From: an uncultured Saprospiraceae bacterium
Lineage (GTDB): Bacteria > Bacteroidota > Bacteroidia > Chitinophagales > Saprospiraceae
Assembly (NCBI GenBank): GCA_937921525.1
Contig: CAKZUM010000601.1
Coordinates: forward strand, 1-19,216
Reading direction: 5' to 3'
DNA length: 19,216 nt
How positions within the stretch are numbered: the stretch's first letter is position 1; each line of letters begins with the position of its first letter. The position numbers and the translations under genes were made by a program. Positions 7,022 to 16,300 of the stretch are shown here, one piece after another. Below the pieces are notes generated by a model that was not told where the DNA came from, ran no database searches, and saw only the letters and a program-made list of their open reading frames with translations.

Positions 7022-10000
7022 TTAAGGTAATTGTTCCAGTATCACGTAATTGGCGAGGAATTTCTCTTGATTATCAGGGAAGGCTAATATACTGTTGAAG
7101 ATCAACATCTGACGATCGTTTTGAGGTCCTTGGAAGATCGTATTTCGATCCAAGTTATAATCCGAACGTAAATAACCAGGTAAAATATAGTTCTCTAAAC
7201 TTTCTGAGTTATCAGGTTCTGCAATAACATTTACAAACATTACATTTATATCATTTCTTGCACCTTGATAAATCACTTTTCTGTCAGAGTTCAAATCACC
7301 TGCCCACATCGCTTGATACAAACTATCTCCTGTGACAAAGTCTGTAAACATTTTCTGTGGATGTATTCCTAAAGCATTCGTTTGTGGATCCATAAAATTA
7401 ACTGTAGTTAATTTTGGTGACAACAATCCTGCTTCATTCGTCATTACCCCTAAGTGATTTCTATGTCTTACCGACACGTAGTATTCTCCAGCAAACGTAC
7501 TATCGAACGTCAAGTATTTATACCCTTCTGAATCATAGAATTTTGCTTGATCTGGTGCTGGAGAAGGATTTCTTGGTGCTATATCTCTTACATCTCCATC
7601 TCTTTGTAGTAATGCAGATCTTGTAACAATAACAGAGTCTAATTGTAAACTACTTCTCAATTCTACAAATACCCAATCTACCACATTATCTTCCTGTCTA
7701 GGTTGATCTGCCAATAAACTAGCTGGTGCTACTTCTGTTCCTCCTATCATTGGTAGTGTCAAACTTTCTCGATGTTCATCATTATGCTCAAATGCAATCT
7801 CGTTGGTTCCGAAAATTTTCAAACCATTATATGGTTCGTTAAGCGGAATCAATCTAGCAATTGGTGTAGCTGAATTATTATCATCATCTTTTTCCAATCT
7901 CAAATCATCTCGCATACAATCCGTACAACCATCTGAGTTAGGACTAATCATCGCACCATGTAACTTAACCTTGATATCTAAAACGACACCAATACAAGTT
8001 GGACTTAAAATAGGATCACACGGATCTAATGGATCACCATTAAATATATCCTGCTGTAGATCTTCTGGCACAAGTGTAGCACCAGGTTCTCCGAGGAATA
8101 CATCTACATCTTCCGCAATACCATCTCCGTTATCATCATCAGATTCTTCCCCGTTGTTAATCGTATCACCATCTGCATCTTCTTCACTATCAGAAATACT
8201 ATCATTATCCGTATCTGTATTAAATTGACTTACATAATCTTCTGGATCCGTTGATGTAGAAATATATACCTCTACTGAATCTGTCAATCCGTCATTATCA
8301 TCATCTAAATCAATTAAGTTGTTTAATCCATCTAAATCAAAATCACACTCATTCAAAGTATCTGCTTTGATATTCAAGGTTACTGTATCTGAGTAGAAAT
8401 AAGTAGCTGGACTAGTTTGTAAACAAAGATCTGTTGTTGATCTTAATCTGAAATCAAAATTATCTAGATTGATCAATGTGTCATATAAGCCTACTGAAAT
8501 AATCGTATCTTCAAATATTTTCTCAATAAATAATTTATTAGAATTAATCGCATCGTAGATACTATCTGTTGGCACCTCGAAGAAAGTTCCTGCTCCACCT
8601 GTTCCATCTACATCTACTTCCCATTGTAGGATTGGAACGCCTGTTCCTGTAGAAGCTAAATCAATCGTTGCCTCAATTTCTGCACCTAAGTTATCACAGA
8701 TCGTTGTGTCTCTTACTGCATTAAAAGTAATTGGTCCTTCCGCTCTAATACGAGCTGGCAAAGAATATACGGTATCACAACTTCCTGATTGGTTCGTAAT
8801 CGCTAGACGATAACGGTAGCCGTGCATCGTTGCATCTACATTAGAAATATCCATCGTATCAGTATCGGTATTCGCATAAATACCTGTGTTAGTCAAGTTG
8901 CCCCAATCAATTCCTCTATTCGTACTTACTTGCCAGTTGAATACTAAATTAGCATCTGTCAAAGTAGTGGAGTCGATTACTGTTGCACCGAAACCGCCCG
9001 GCTGCCCTACACAAGTGATAATATCTACAGGATCTCTATTCACTACGATTGGTCCTTCTTCTCCTAATCTAACGGTATCAGATGAGATAGATGAACAGCC
9101 ATCAATGGATGCAAGCAACGCATATCTGTTTCCATTTTTTCTCGTTAAATCTGTTAAACTTAATGTATCAGAAGTAGCACCATTATAAATCGAATCGTTC
9201 GTGATATTTGTCCACACACTAGTAACAGAACTAGGGTCTGTATTAGGCATATTAGATAAAGAGTCCCACTCTATCCATTGATAGCTGATGGTTTGTTCTC
9301 CTCCAAATCCTGGGTTTTCTACATCTGCAGGGAAAATAATTCCTTGGTCAGAACAGTTTGTTTGATCTGTTGGTTGTGCTACAAAACTCAATGGACCATC
9401 TACTCTTACTATTGCTGGTAAAGAACGAGTTACATTCTTACAAGTATCAGAAGTCAACTCCAACCAAAATGCATATCCATCTAATTCATCTGTTGTATTA
9501 TCTATAACTAATGTAGTTGTATTAAAACCAGATGGTATTCCATCGGTCCAAGTATTTGTACTTACATCTCTAGGATTGGTATAATCTCCAAATTCATTGT
9601 ATACCCAGTTGTAAGTCAAAGAAGAAACATCTCCATCATTACGGACACCAAAATGATCTACCGCAGTGGTATCAATAATTGGATTCGCATTGAAGATTAC
9701 TTGCTCTCCAGAACAAACAATCGTGTCTTGAGGATGACCATCATTTTCGTTTCCGAAGACAAATGGACCTTCTACTCCTAAGGTTGCAGCACCAGAGAAT
9801 ATAGTATCACACTCATTGGTGAAAACTCCTGCTCTGAATTGCATACCATTAAATCCATTCACATCACTAATACTTAATCTTGAAGTAACAACTCCGTTAT
9901 AGTCGCCTACAGGATTCAAGTTTACCCAAGTGCTATTATGTGGATTCCATATTTGCCATCTAAATCTCAATTCTTCTTGATCTCTGTTATAGGTCGGAAC

Positions 10001-12406
10001 GAATACTTCAAAGTAAGCTGCCTCTCCCGAACATACTACCGTATCTCTTGGATTTACAACATCCGATAATTCTAATTCGTGTAGTCTTAATTCTGCTTCT
10101 CTAGATACTCTTTCTTCACAGAATGTTGATGCTACATTTACTCTATATAACAAACCATCCAATGTATCTGGCATAGTAGTAGCCGCTGCATCTGTTGCAA
10201 TTGTCAAAGTTTGTAAACCACCACCTGTAGTTGTAACTCCTGAATAAATGGAACTAGCTACAAGATCTGTCCAAGTAGACCCACTATCGGCACTCACTTG
10301 CCACGTACCTGCTGTACCCGAATCTTCTGTATTTATTTCTGCCGTAAATGTAATCATGTCTCCTGCACATATAGACTCACTTTGTGGGTCTACATCAAAC
10401 GTAATATCTTTTGCAACAGTTAATGTCGCAGGTGCGCCAAGATCAGAAGTATTGATACTGCTACATTCTGTAGAGTTGATTCTTACTTCAAACTGATAAT
10501 TATCATAATCCTCCGCATCTGCAATACACATCGTATCAGACATCACCCCACTAACATTACCATCGTTCGTTAAAGCGAACCATGAATCAGTACTTGTTGG
10601 TCTTGCATACCACTGATATTCTAATACCCCACTTCCTGGGTTATCAACAAAAACACCAAAACAAGCTACTGTACCAATACAAGCTGCTGTATCTTTTGGC
10701 ATATTCTCTGGAAGGATGGTCAATGGTCCTTCTACTCTTAATCGAGCAGAATCGGTAAAGATTTCCTCACAAATATTATTCATACCAGTAATTTTCAATC
10801 GGTACCAATTACTATCTAAAGAAGAGGCATCCTCAGAAGGATTTAAAAACAGTAATGTGTCTGTATTTAATCCACCATATTCTATTGCATCTGTGATGTT
10901 CTGCCATCCTGCACCTGAATTTACTTGCCATTCTTTGACAATATTTCCAGAACCTAAGTTCTCTGTATCTGCTGTAAATTCATGTGTTTGATCAAGCCCA
11001 CAAATTGCAGCATCTACTGGACTTGAATTAATAACAAATGGACCTTCTACTACTAACTCAGCAGGTTCAGAAAATAAGGTATCACATGTTTCTGTAAATA
11101 TTTTTGCTCGATAGAAGAATCCGTCTAATCCATCTGGATTACTAATGACTAAAGAATCTGTCGTTGCTAAACTATAAGGTGTACCATTCTCAATATCTGC
11201 ATAATCTCCTAACTCTCCATTCTTACTAACTTGCCATTGATATAAAATCTCTGCATCTCCACCATTGGTCGCATCGACCTCAAAGAATAACGTATCTAAA
11301 GTACAAGAGGTATAATCAGCTGGAATATTGCCGCCTGCCCCCCAACCTAATGGGCCTTCTACAGAAACGGTTACAGATCCTGAAAAAGCCAATTGATCAT
11401 CTAATAAACAACCTAGAGAATCTTGAATAGATTCTAAGGTATAAGTGGTCGTTTCTGTTGGCTGTACTCTTACCGTGTCTCCAGATCTATAGTTTGTGAA
11501 TACTACAGTTCCTGTTCCATTTGATACACCATTAATATCTGTTGTATTTAAAGTAACAATAAAAGGTTCCAATCCACCTGTAGTAGTTACTACTAGTTGA
11601 GCGGAATCTTGTACCTGACACATACTTAATGTATCTCCTCCTGTAAGCTCTGCCTCAAAATTGACAATCCCTAGTGGGAAACAGGCATCACACAAATCAG
11701 AAGAATCCTGACCAACATCATATACACCATTACCATTACTATCTTCAATACCGTTGGCTATACCATCCATATCACAATCCTCACAACTCCAAGCGGAAGG
11801 CTGATAATTACCTTGCCAATTGTGTATTTGGCCCGTATTGGTATTGAATACTGCTAAGTCCATACCTGGGTTATTATTCTCAGAATTTGATCCTCCCCCC
11901 ATACCGGGTATATCAAATGGATCGATTCCGTTTTGAATTAAACCTAAGGTGTCTGGACAATCTACAAGAGATTGAAAGGTAAGCAATAAAGTCTCTTCAC
12001 CATCCTCCAAAGGAATCCCATCTCCTTCATCATCCAAACCGATAAAATAGTAAGCAACTCCATTATTTTCTGTTGGATTTCTGACTACATCATAGGACGG
12101 ATTCCATGATCCATTAACACTTTGTATGTTATGAATAGCATCAGTTCCATTATCGCCATCAGCACCAGAGTTCATTAAAATAGATATCTGCCCTGATGCG
12201 GTAACGGTTCCATTTTGGCCATCTACGAAACCAGATGTTGGTTTCACATAGACTCCCCAAATATTTTCCCCTGTAATTGTGTCTGGCTCATGAATCTGAA
12301 TCTTAAACTCTAAAGTTTGTTGATCCTGAGCATGTCCAGCATACGATAAGAACAAGACTATGGGCAGAAAGAGTAAAGCCTTGTAATAGTGTAAAATTTC
12401 TTTCAT
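7022..12406 (-). CDS. Giant secreted protein with nine Ig-like repeats and dockerin-like EQLP C-terminus
   Basis: The product is 1794 aa. The ATG at 12406 opens a signal peptide (about 1-27, ending GHAQ). Residues about 30-205 are a divergent head domain (LLLTF at 140-144, IDPF at 161-164; the PPNS part is replaced by a glycine/asparagine stretch). A short TSP3 loop (208-240) and a PKD/Ig-like domain (about 245-349) follow. Nine tandem Ig-like units of about 100-125 aa then span 350-1348. Most begin [ED]GP, have a cysteine near residue 20, a central W or QWQ, an LxI/Y-RxxI strand and a late cysteine. A second TSP3 segment lies at 1353-1465. The C-terminal module (about 1474-1794) has RSALLQRDGDV (1596-1606), RHRNHLGVMT (1647-1656), two dockerin-like motifs (1704-1720, 1749-1765) and ends EQLP. 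It lacks a recognised T9SS sorting domain despite an obviously extracellular design. It is divergently oriented to the 1397-aa gene. Probable surface adhesin; ligand unknown. Confidence 0.9.
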   Translation of the reverse strand: MKEILHYYKALLFLPIVLFLSYAGHAQDQQTLEFKIQIHEPDTITGENIWGVYVKPTSGFVDGQNGTVTASGQISILMNSGADGDNGTDAIHNIQSVNGSWNPSYDVVRNPTENNGVAYYFIGLDDEGDGIPLEDGEETLLLTFQSLVDCPDTLGLIQNGIDPFDIPGMGGGSNSENNNPGMDLAVFNTNTGQIHNWQGNYQPSAWSCEDCDMDGIANGIEDSNGNGVYDVGQDSSDLCDACFPLGIVNFEAELTGGDTLSMCQVQDSAQLVVTTTGGLEPFIVTLNTTDINGVSNGTGTVVFTNYRSGDTVRVQPTETTTYTLESIQDSLGCLLDDQLAFSGSVTVSVEGPLGWGAGGNIPADYTSCTLDTLFFEVDATNGGDAEILYQWQVSKNGELGDYADIENGTPYSLATTDSLVISNPDGLDGFFYRAKIFTETCDTLFSEPAELVVEGPFVINSSPVDAAICGLDQTHEFTADTENLGSGNIVKEWQVNSGAGWQNITDAIEYGGLNTDTLLFLNPSEDASSLDSNWYRLKITGMNNICEEIFTDSARLRVEGPLTILPENMPKDTAACIGTVACFGVFVDNPGSGVLEYQWYARPTSTDSWFALTNDGNVSGVMSDTMCIADAEDYDNYQFEVRINSTECSSINTSDLGAPATLTVAKDITFDVDPQSESICAGDMITFTAEINTEDSGTAGTWQVSADSGSTWTDLVASSIYSGVTTTGGGLQTLTIATDAAATTMPDTLDGLLYRVNVASTFCEERVSREAELRLHELELSDVVNPRDTVVCSGEAAYFEVFVPTYNRDQEELRFRWQIWNPHNSTWVNLNPVGDYNGVVTSRLSISDVNGFNGMQFRAGVFTNECDTIFSGAATLGVEGPFVFGNENDGHPQDTIVCSGEQVIFNANPIIDTTAVDHFGVRNDGDVSSLTYNWVYNEFGDYTNPRDVSTNTWTDGIPSGFNTTTLVIDNTTDELDGYAFWLELTSDTCKNVTRSLPAIVRVDGPLSFVAQPTDQTNCSDQGIIFPADVENPGFGGEQTISYQWIEWDSLSNMPNTDPSSVTSVWTNITNDSIYNGATSDTLSLTDLTRKNGNRYALLASIDGCSSISSDTVRLGEEGPIVVNRDPVDIITCVGQPGGFGATVIDSTTLTDANLVFNWQVSTNRGIDWGNLTNTGIYANTDTDTMDISNVDATMHGYRYRLAITNQSGSCDTVYSLPARIRAEGPITFNAVRDTTICDNLGAEIEATIDLASTGTGVPILQWEVDVDGTGGAGTFFEVPTDSIYDAINSNKLFIEKIFEDTIISVGLYDTLINLDNFDFRLRSTTDLCLQTSPATYFYSDTVTLNIKADTLNECDFDLDGLNNLIDLDDDNDGLTDSVEVYISTSTDPEDYVSQFNTDTDNDSISDSEEDADGDTINNGEESDDDNGDGIAEDVDVFLGEPGATLVPEDLQQDIFNGDPLDPCDPILSPTCIGVVLDIKVKLHGAMISPNSDGCTDCMRDDLRLEKDDDNNSATPIARLIPLNEPYNGLKIFGTNEIAFEHNDEHRESLTLPMIGGTEVAPASLLADQPRQEDNVVDWVFVELRSSLQLDSVIVTRSALLQRDGDVRDIAPRNPSPAPDQAKFYDSEGYKYLTFDSTFAGEYYVSVRHRNHLGVMTNEAGLLSPKLTTVNFMDPQTNALGIHPQKMFTDFVTGDSLYQAMWAGDLNSDRKVIYQGARNDINVMFVNVIAEPDNSESLENYILPGYLRSDYNLDRNTIFQGPQNDRQMLIFNSILAFPDNQEKFLANYVILEQLP
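8363..11359 (-). repeat. Nine tandem Ig-like repeat units (coding)
   Basis: Unit boundaries by residue are about 350-454, 455-559, 560-666, 667-776, 777-880, 881-1003, 1004-1117, 1118-1223 and 1224-1348. Seven begin with GP after an acidic residue; units 4 and 5 lack that start. The units are clearly related in pattern but well diverged in sequence, so this is an old duplication rather than a recent tandem expansion. Confidence 0.75.
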
Positions 12407-12563
12407 TGATGGTACTTGATTTTTGTTTAAAAAAAGTAATCGTTCCTCATTCGAGATCGAAAGGGAATGTTCATAAGTAGGTTAGTGAGTAGAGAACTAC
12501 TCAGCGTTAAAAGAAAAAAGGGGAAATTTAAACAGGGGAATAATTAGAAAGGGAGCGAAGAGG

Positions 12564-12618
12564 AAGGATGGATCTTATGTATCAATGCATGTTAAGCCAC
12601 GCAATAAGATCCATCCTT
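12564..12618. repeat. Orphan 15-bp inverted repeat in divergent spacer
   Basis: AAGGATGGATCTTAT (12564-12578) and its exact complement ATAAGATCCATCCTT (12604-12618) enclose a 25-base loop. There is no T-tract on either side and no gene ends nearby, so it is not an obvious terminator. It lies about 160 bases upstream of the 1794-aa gene. It could be a leader structure, a small RNA or the remains of a repeat. Confidence 0.6.
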
Positions 12619-13310
12619 AAATAGAAAGGAAGAATAAGTAAAATGTTTATACTATTGATTCATACTCTAGCCTTGCTAATATATCTCTAATAACAATAAA
12701 CTATACAGGCGGTATAGTTAATTCCTAAAATTATACTTACTACAAGAGATTAAATAATCCAATATGACGCAAAAAAAACTTTATTGTGTTCTCAATTTTA
12801 CCACTACAAAGACACTTAAACTACTAGCTATAAGCCTTTTCAAATGGTATATTCTTATTGCATGTATAAAAAGGACTATTTATTTTGTATTGTAAATAAG
12901 GGGAATATGGTCACACTAAGCTGTATTAATGTTATAAATAAGAGGGGGGAGGATCCTAAAAGAGGAGGATTAAGATTTGAGGAGTAAAATACATTGTTTT
13001 ATCTTTCAAAATCCATGCCACTCTATCCTGTCAGAAATTGATAAAATAATAGAAAAAAACGTTTTTTTAATTTGGCAGCGTTTTTGCATCCTCCAAATAG
13101 TTCTCAATTTTATACTTTAACTATATCACTTCAATTAGAAAAGAATTTGTTTACCTCTATCATAGGTAAGCCTATTGCTTATTATACACTTCCTACCTAT
13201 TGCTTTTTCAAATGACTTTAGCTAAAAAGCTAATATATTGTTAGGCAAAATCATTTCATGGCTTTTGTTGAATGAATCACAATGCCTGTATGATTTTTAT
13301 CCGCCATTTA

Positions 13311-13363
13311 GTAACAATAAAGCAACTTGTCTTTAATAGAACAAGTTTTTCTTTTATTGTTAC
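13311..13363 (+). promoter_or_regulatory. Leader hairpin just ahead of the 1397-aa gene
   Basis: GTAACAATAAA (13311-13321) pairs with TTTATTGTTAC (13353-13363), and inside it AACTTGT (13324-13330) pairs with ACAAGTT (13341-13347). The loop is about 10 nt and there is a small internal bulge. The stem ends 16 bases before the ATG at 13380. An alternative small stem, ATTGT (13356-13360) with ACAAT (13366-13370), would compete with it. It probably lies in the mRNA leader and could affect translation or mRNA stability. This also argues against the in-frame ATG at 13272 being the start. Confidence 0.5.
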
Positions 13364-13379
13364 TTACAATGCTAAAATC

Positions 13380-16300
13380 ATGAGAAAATTAACACTACTG
13401 CTAAGCTTACTATTTGTTGTGTTTCAGATAGCGTTAACAGCACAAATACAATTGACTGTTGAACTACAACCTGATAATATCACTTATTTAGTAAAATTAA
13501 AACCAGAGACTTCGTATTCCGCTCCTCTCAATACTACCAACAACGGACAAATTACTTTTGTGCTACCTACTGGTGGTTTTCAAGTAGGAAATGTCACCAA
13601 TAAAACTGGCCTTTGGAGTAGCGGTAGTATGATTCAAGCTCCTGAAGAAAATCCTTCAATGGATTATTTAATGTTTCAATTACAAAGTGGAACGTCAGAT
13701 ATTGTCTATGTAGAAGGAGAAGAAGTAGAATTATTTTCTTTTGAAAATACAGGCTCTTGTACAGGTACTTTAAATTTTATAACCGAAGATGATCCATTTT
13801 GGCCACCAAACTCGCAGCAAGTAAATCCAGGTATATTAATATCTGTTTTAGGAGCAGGTTTGGGGAATGCCTATGAAGGAAGTTATGGGGAACCAGCCAA
13901 TTGTCTTGGCACGGAAGATTCTACAGATACCGTACCTGCCTCGACTGGAGTTATTACAATTAGTGATGTTAATCTAGAAGACCCAACTATTTGTAACAGA
14001 GCGGATGGAAAAATTACTATTATCGCCGCAGACACGCAGGGTACACCACTTCAATATAGTATTGATGGTGGAATGATCTGGGAAGATAGCAATGAATTCA
14101 GTAATTTAGAATCTGGTATAGCATTCGATATTAAAGTTAGAGACATTCTAGGACTTAATTTTGCAGATTATGGTATTGTAGAATTATCCTTTCCAAAAGT
14201 TGCAGAAGCAATCTCTATTGTTTCTACTCCAGCTTGTGGGGAGGCACTAGGTAGCGTTACCATAGAAGCGACTAGTGTTAATCCAGATGCCACCTTACGG
14301 TTTAGTATTGATGGTGGAATGACTTGGCAAAACACAGGTACTTTTTTAAATCTTGAAACTGGTACTTACGAACCTCAAATAGGCATAGAAGGTGCGCCTT
14401 GTATTGACGGAGATTTAGAAGCGGTCACCATTGATGGCGAAAATTGTCCGACAGAGGAAGAAGGAGCAGATGGCTCAAGTACAGATGGATCGGAAGGAAA
14501 TGAAGAAGAGGAAGACGAGGATTTTGATGGTGGTGACGGTGGTTTTGATGTTGACTTAGCGAATATATTTCTCGGAGAAACAGACTGTGCCTTTGCGTAT
14601 GTTTTAGAAGCTACCGATGGTGTGTTCACTATGTCTATTTTATCAGATACTAGTTTTAGTCCTCCTTTTAATATTACTTCAACTGCGCAAATCACTATCA
14701 AAGTACCAACTGGTGATTTTGAGGTATCTAATTTTACCAATCTTATAAATGGTGTTGTATTCTCTGCAAACTCCAGATCAGACAGTCCTATAGAGGCACC
14801 CGAAAATGATTACATTTCTTTTGGGCTCGATACAAGAGGTACTCAGGGAATTGTATATAACAAAGGAGAAAAAATTCCATTGTTCACTTTTGAAAACGGT
14901 GGCACTTGTACAGAAAAACCTGTACTGCTAATGAATAATAACACAGATCCTTTTTTCCCTCCAAATAGTTTGAATGCTAATGTAAGTCAACAATTAACAG
15001 TCTCTGGTATGGGTGGCAGTGGCGCACCAGTTTGTATCAGTAATCTATATATTACAGACTGTGGAATTCATGCTCAGGAATCTGAAAATCCAATCGATAC
15101 CATGGACACTACGATTCCAATTGATACAATGGATACTATGAATCCAGTTGACACTACCTCTATGGAAGAAGAAGACGAAGAAGATGAAGAAGGACCTGAG
15201 GTAGGAAGTAATGATGTTGATACCATGACAATCAACATACCTGTAGATACCAAAACAACTATTTGTCTAGATTCTATATTAACAATTGATGTAGTAGCAT
15301 CTACTTCCTTATGTAGCGAAGATGAAGATATTAAAGTAACACCAATAGAAGGAACTAAGTGTATAGAAATCGAACCGATTAATCCATTTTCGGATTCTAA
15401 AACCGTTTGCGTCGTCCATTGTAATGCAGCTAACGTGTGCGATACCACCATTATTAGTATTTGTCCAAAAGTTAATTTGGGTGACGATTTAAGTATATGT
15501 TCAGGAGAGACAGTCCAGCTCAATCCTGTTGGTGGTAGTGGTACTTATCAATGGACGACGACAGGCGATATCAGTTGTACAGATTGTACAAATCCAGACA
15601 TTCAACCAACAACAACGACCGAATATCAACTAGATATTATGACACCTAATGGTTGTCAGTCATCTGATACCATTTCAATTGATGTAGCGAATAATCCAGT
15701 CATAGATATGGTGGTAGGAGAAGCGCCTACTGAGTGTAAAGAAAACGGATCTATAGCTATTACACTAGCCACTGAAAATGGTGCTGTTCAATATAGTATT
15801 GATAATGGTCAGACCTATCAAAGCGAAAATAATTTTTCTGATTTAGCACAAGGAGAATATCAAATTTTATCAAGAGATACTATCAGCAATTGCGTAGATT
15901 CTTGGTCAGAAGTTGTCCAGTTGATGGATGCAAGTTCAGTAGCTATTGAGAATATTGCTATCGTTCACCCAAGTGCTTGTAGTGAAGCTAAGGGCAGCCT
16001 TACGATCATGGTTACTGCTGATGCAGCATCTGTGATAGAATATAGTATTGATGACGGAGATACCTGGAGTAACTTGGCGGTATTCAATGATTTAGAAGAG
16101 GGAATATATAACGTAATGGTAAGAATTGAAGGTGCAGAAGACTGTGTTGTTTCTTATCAAAACAACCCAATCGAATTAGCGATACCAGAGGCAGCAAGTG
16201 TTCTTTCTGGATTAGCAGATCGTACATTCTGTGAAACAGATGATAATATCGTTGAGATTATTATTAACGAATCTATATCTGATTTTTCAATTGATGGCGG

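Larger units (their letters stand above)
12407..13379. other. Gene-free divergent spacer with several hairpins
   Basis: Nearly 1 kb separates the divergent starts at 12406 (-) and 13380 (+). I find no convincing gene. The sequence is AT-rich, with short purine runs (for example AGAGGGGGGAGG near 12940). It holds inverted repeats at 12564-12618, 13151-13169 (TTACCT/AGGTAA), 13218-13233 (TTAGCT/AGCTAA) and 13311-13363. A 10-base direct repeat, CCTATTGCTT, occurs at 13171 and 13196. Both promoters must lie here, but I saw no exact match to the Bacteroidetes -7 consensus TAnnTTTG in suitable places. Confidence 0.6.

Noticed and set aside
12764..12895. 43-codon open frame in the divergent spacer
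   Set aside because: It is short, Lys/Leu/Ile-rich as expected from AT-rich DNA, with no recognisable motif or start signal. Chance is the simpler explanation.
13272..13379. 36-residue N-terminal extension of the 1397-aa protein
   Set aside because: It is read through a hairpin, and the signal peptide begins at the ATG at 13380, as in the four sister proteins.
12407..13379. Bacteroidetes -7 promoter motif TAnnTTTG in the divergent spacer
   Set aside because: By eye I found only near matches (for example TTAATTTG near 13068) without a well-placed -33 element, so no promoter is annotated.
14375..15523. Minus-strand frames within the 1397-aa gene (14375-14740, 15074-15523)
   Set aside because: These are antisense to acidic linkers and head copy 2; their Ser-rich runs simply mirror Glu/Asp codons.
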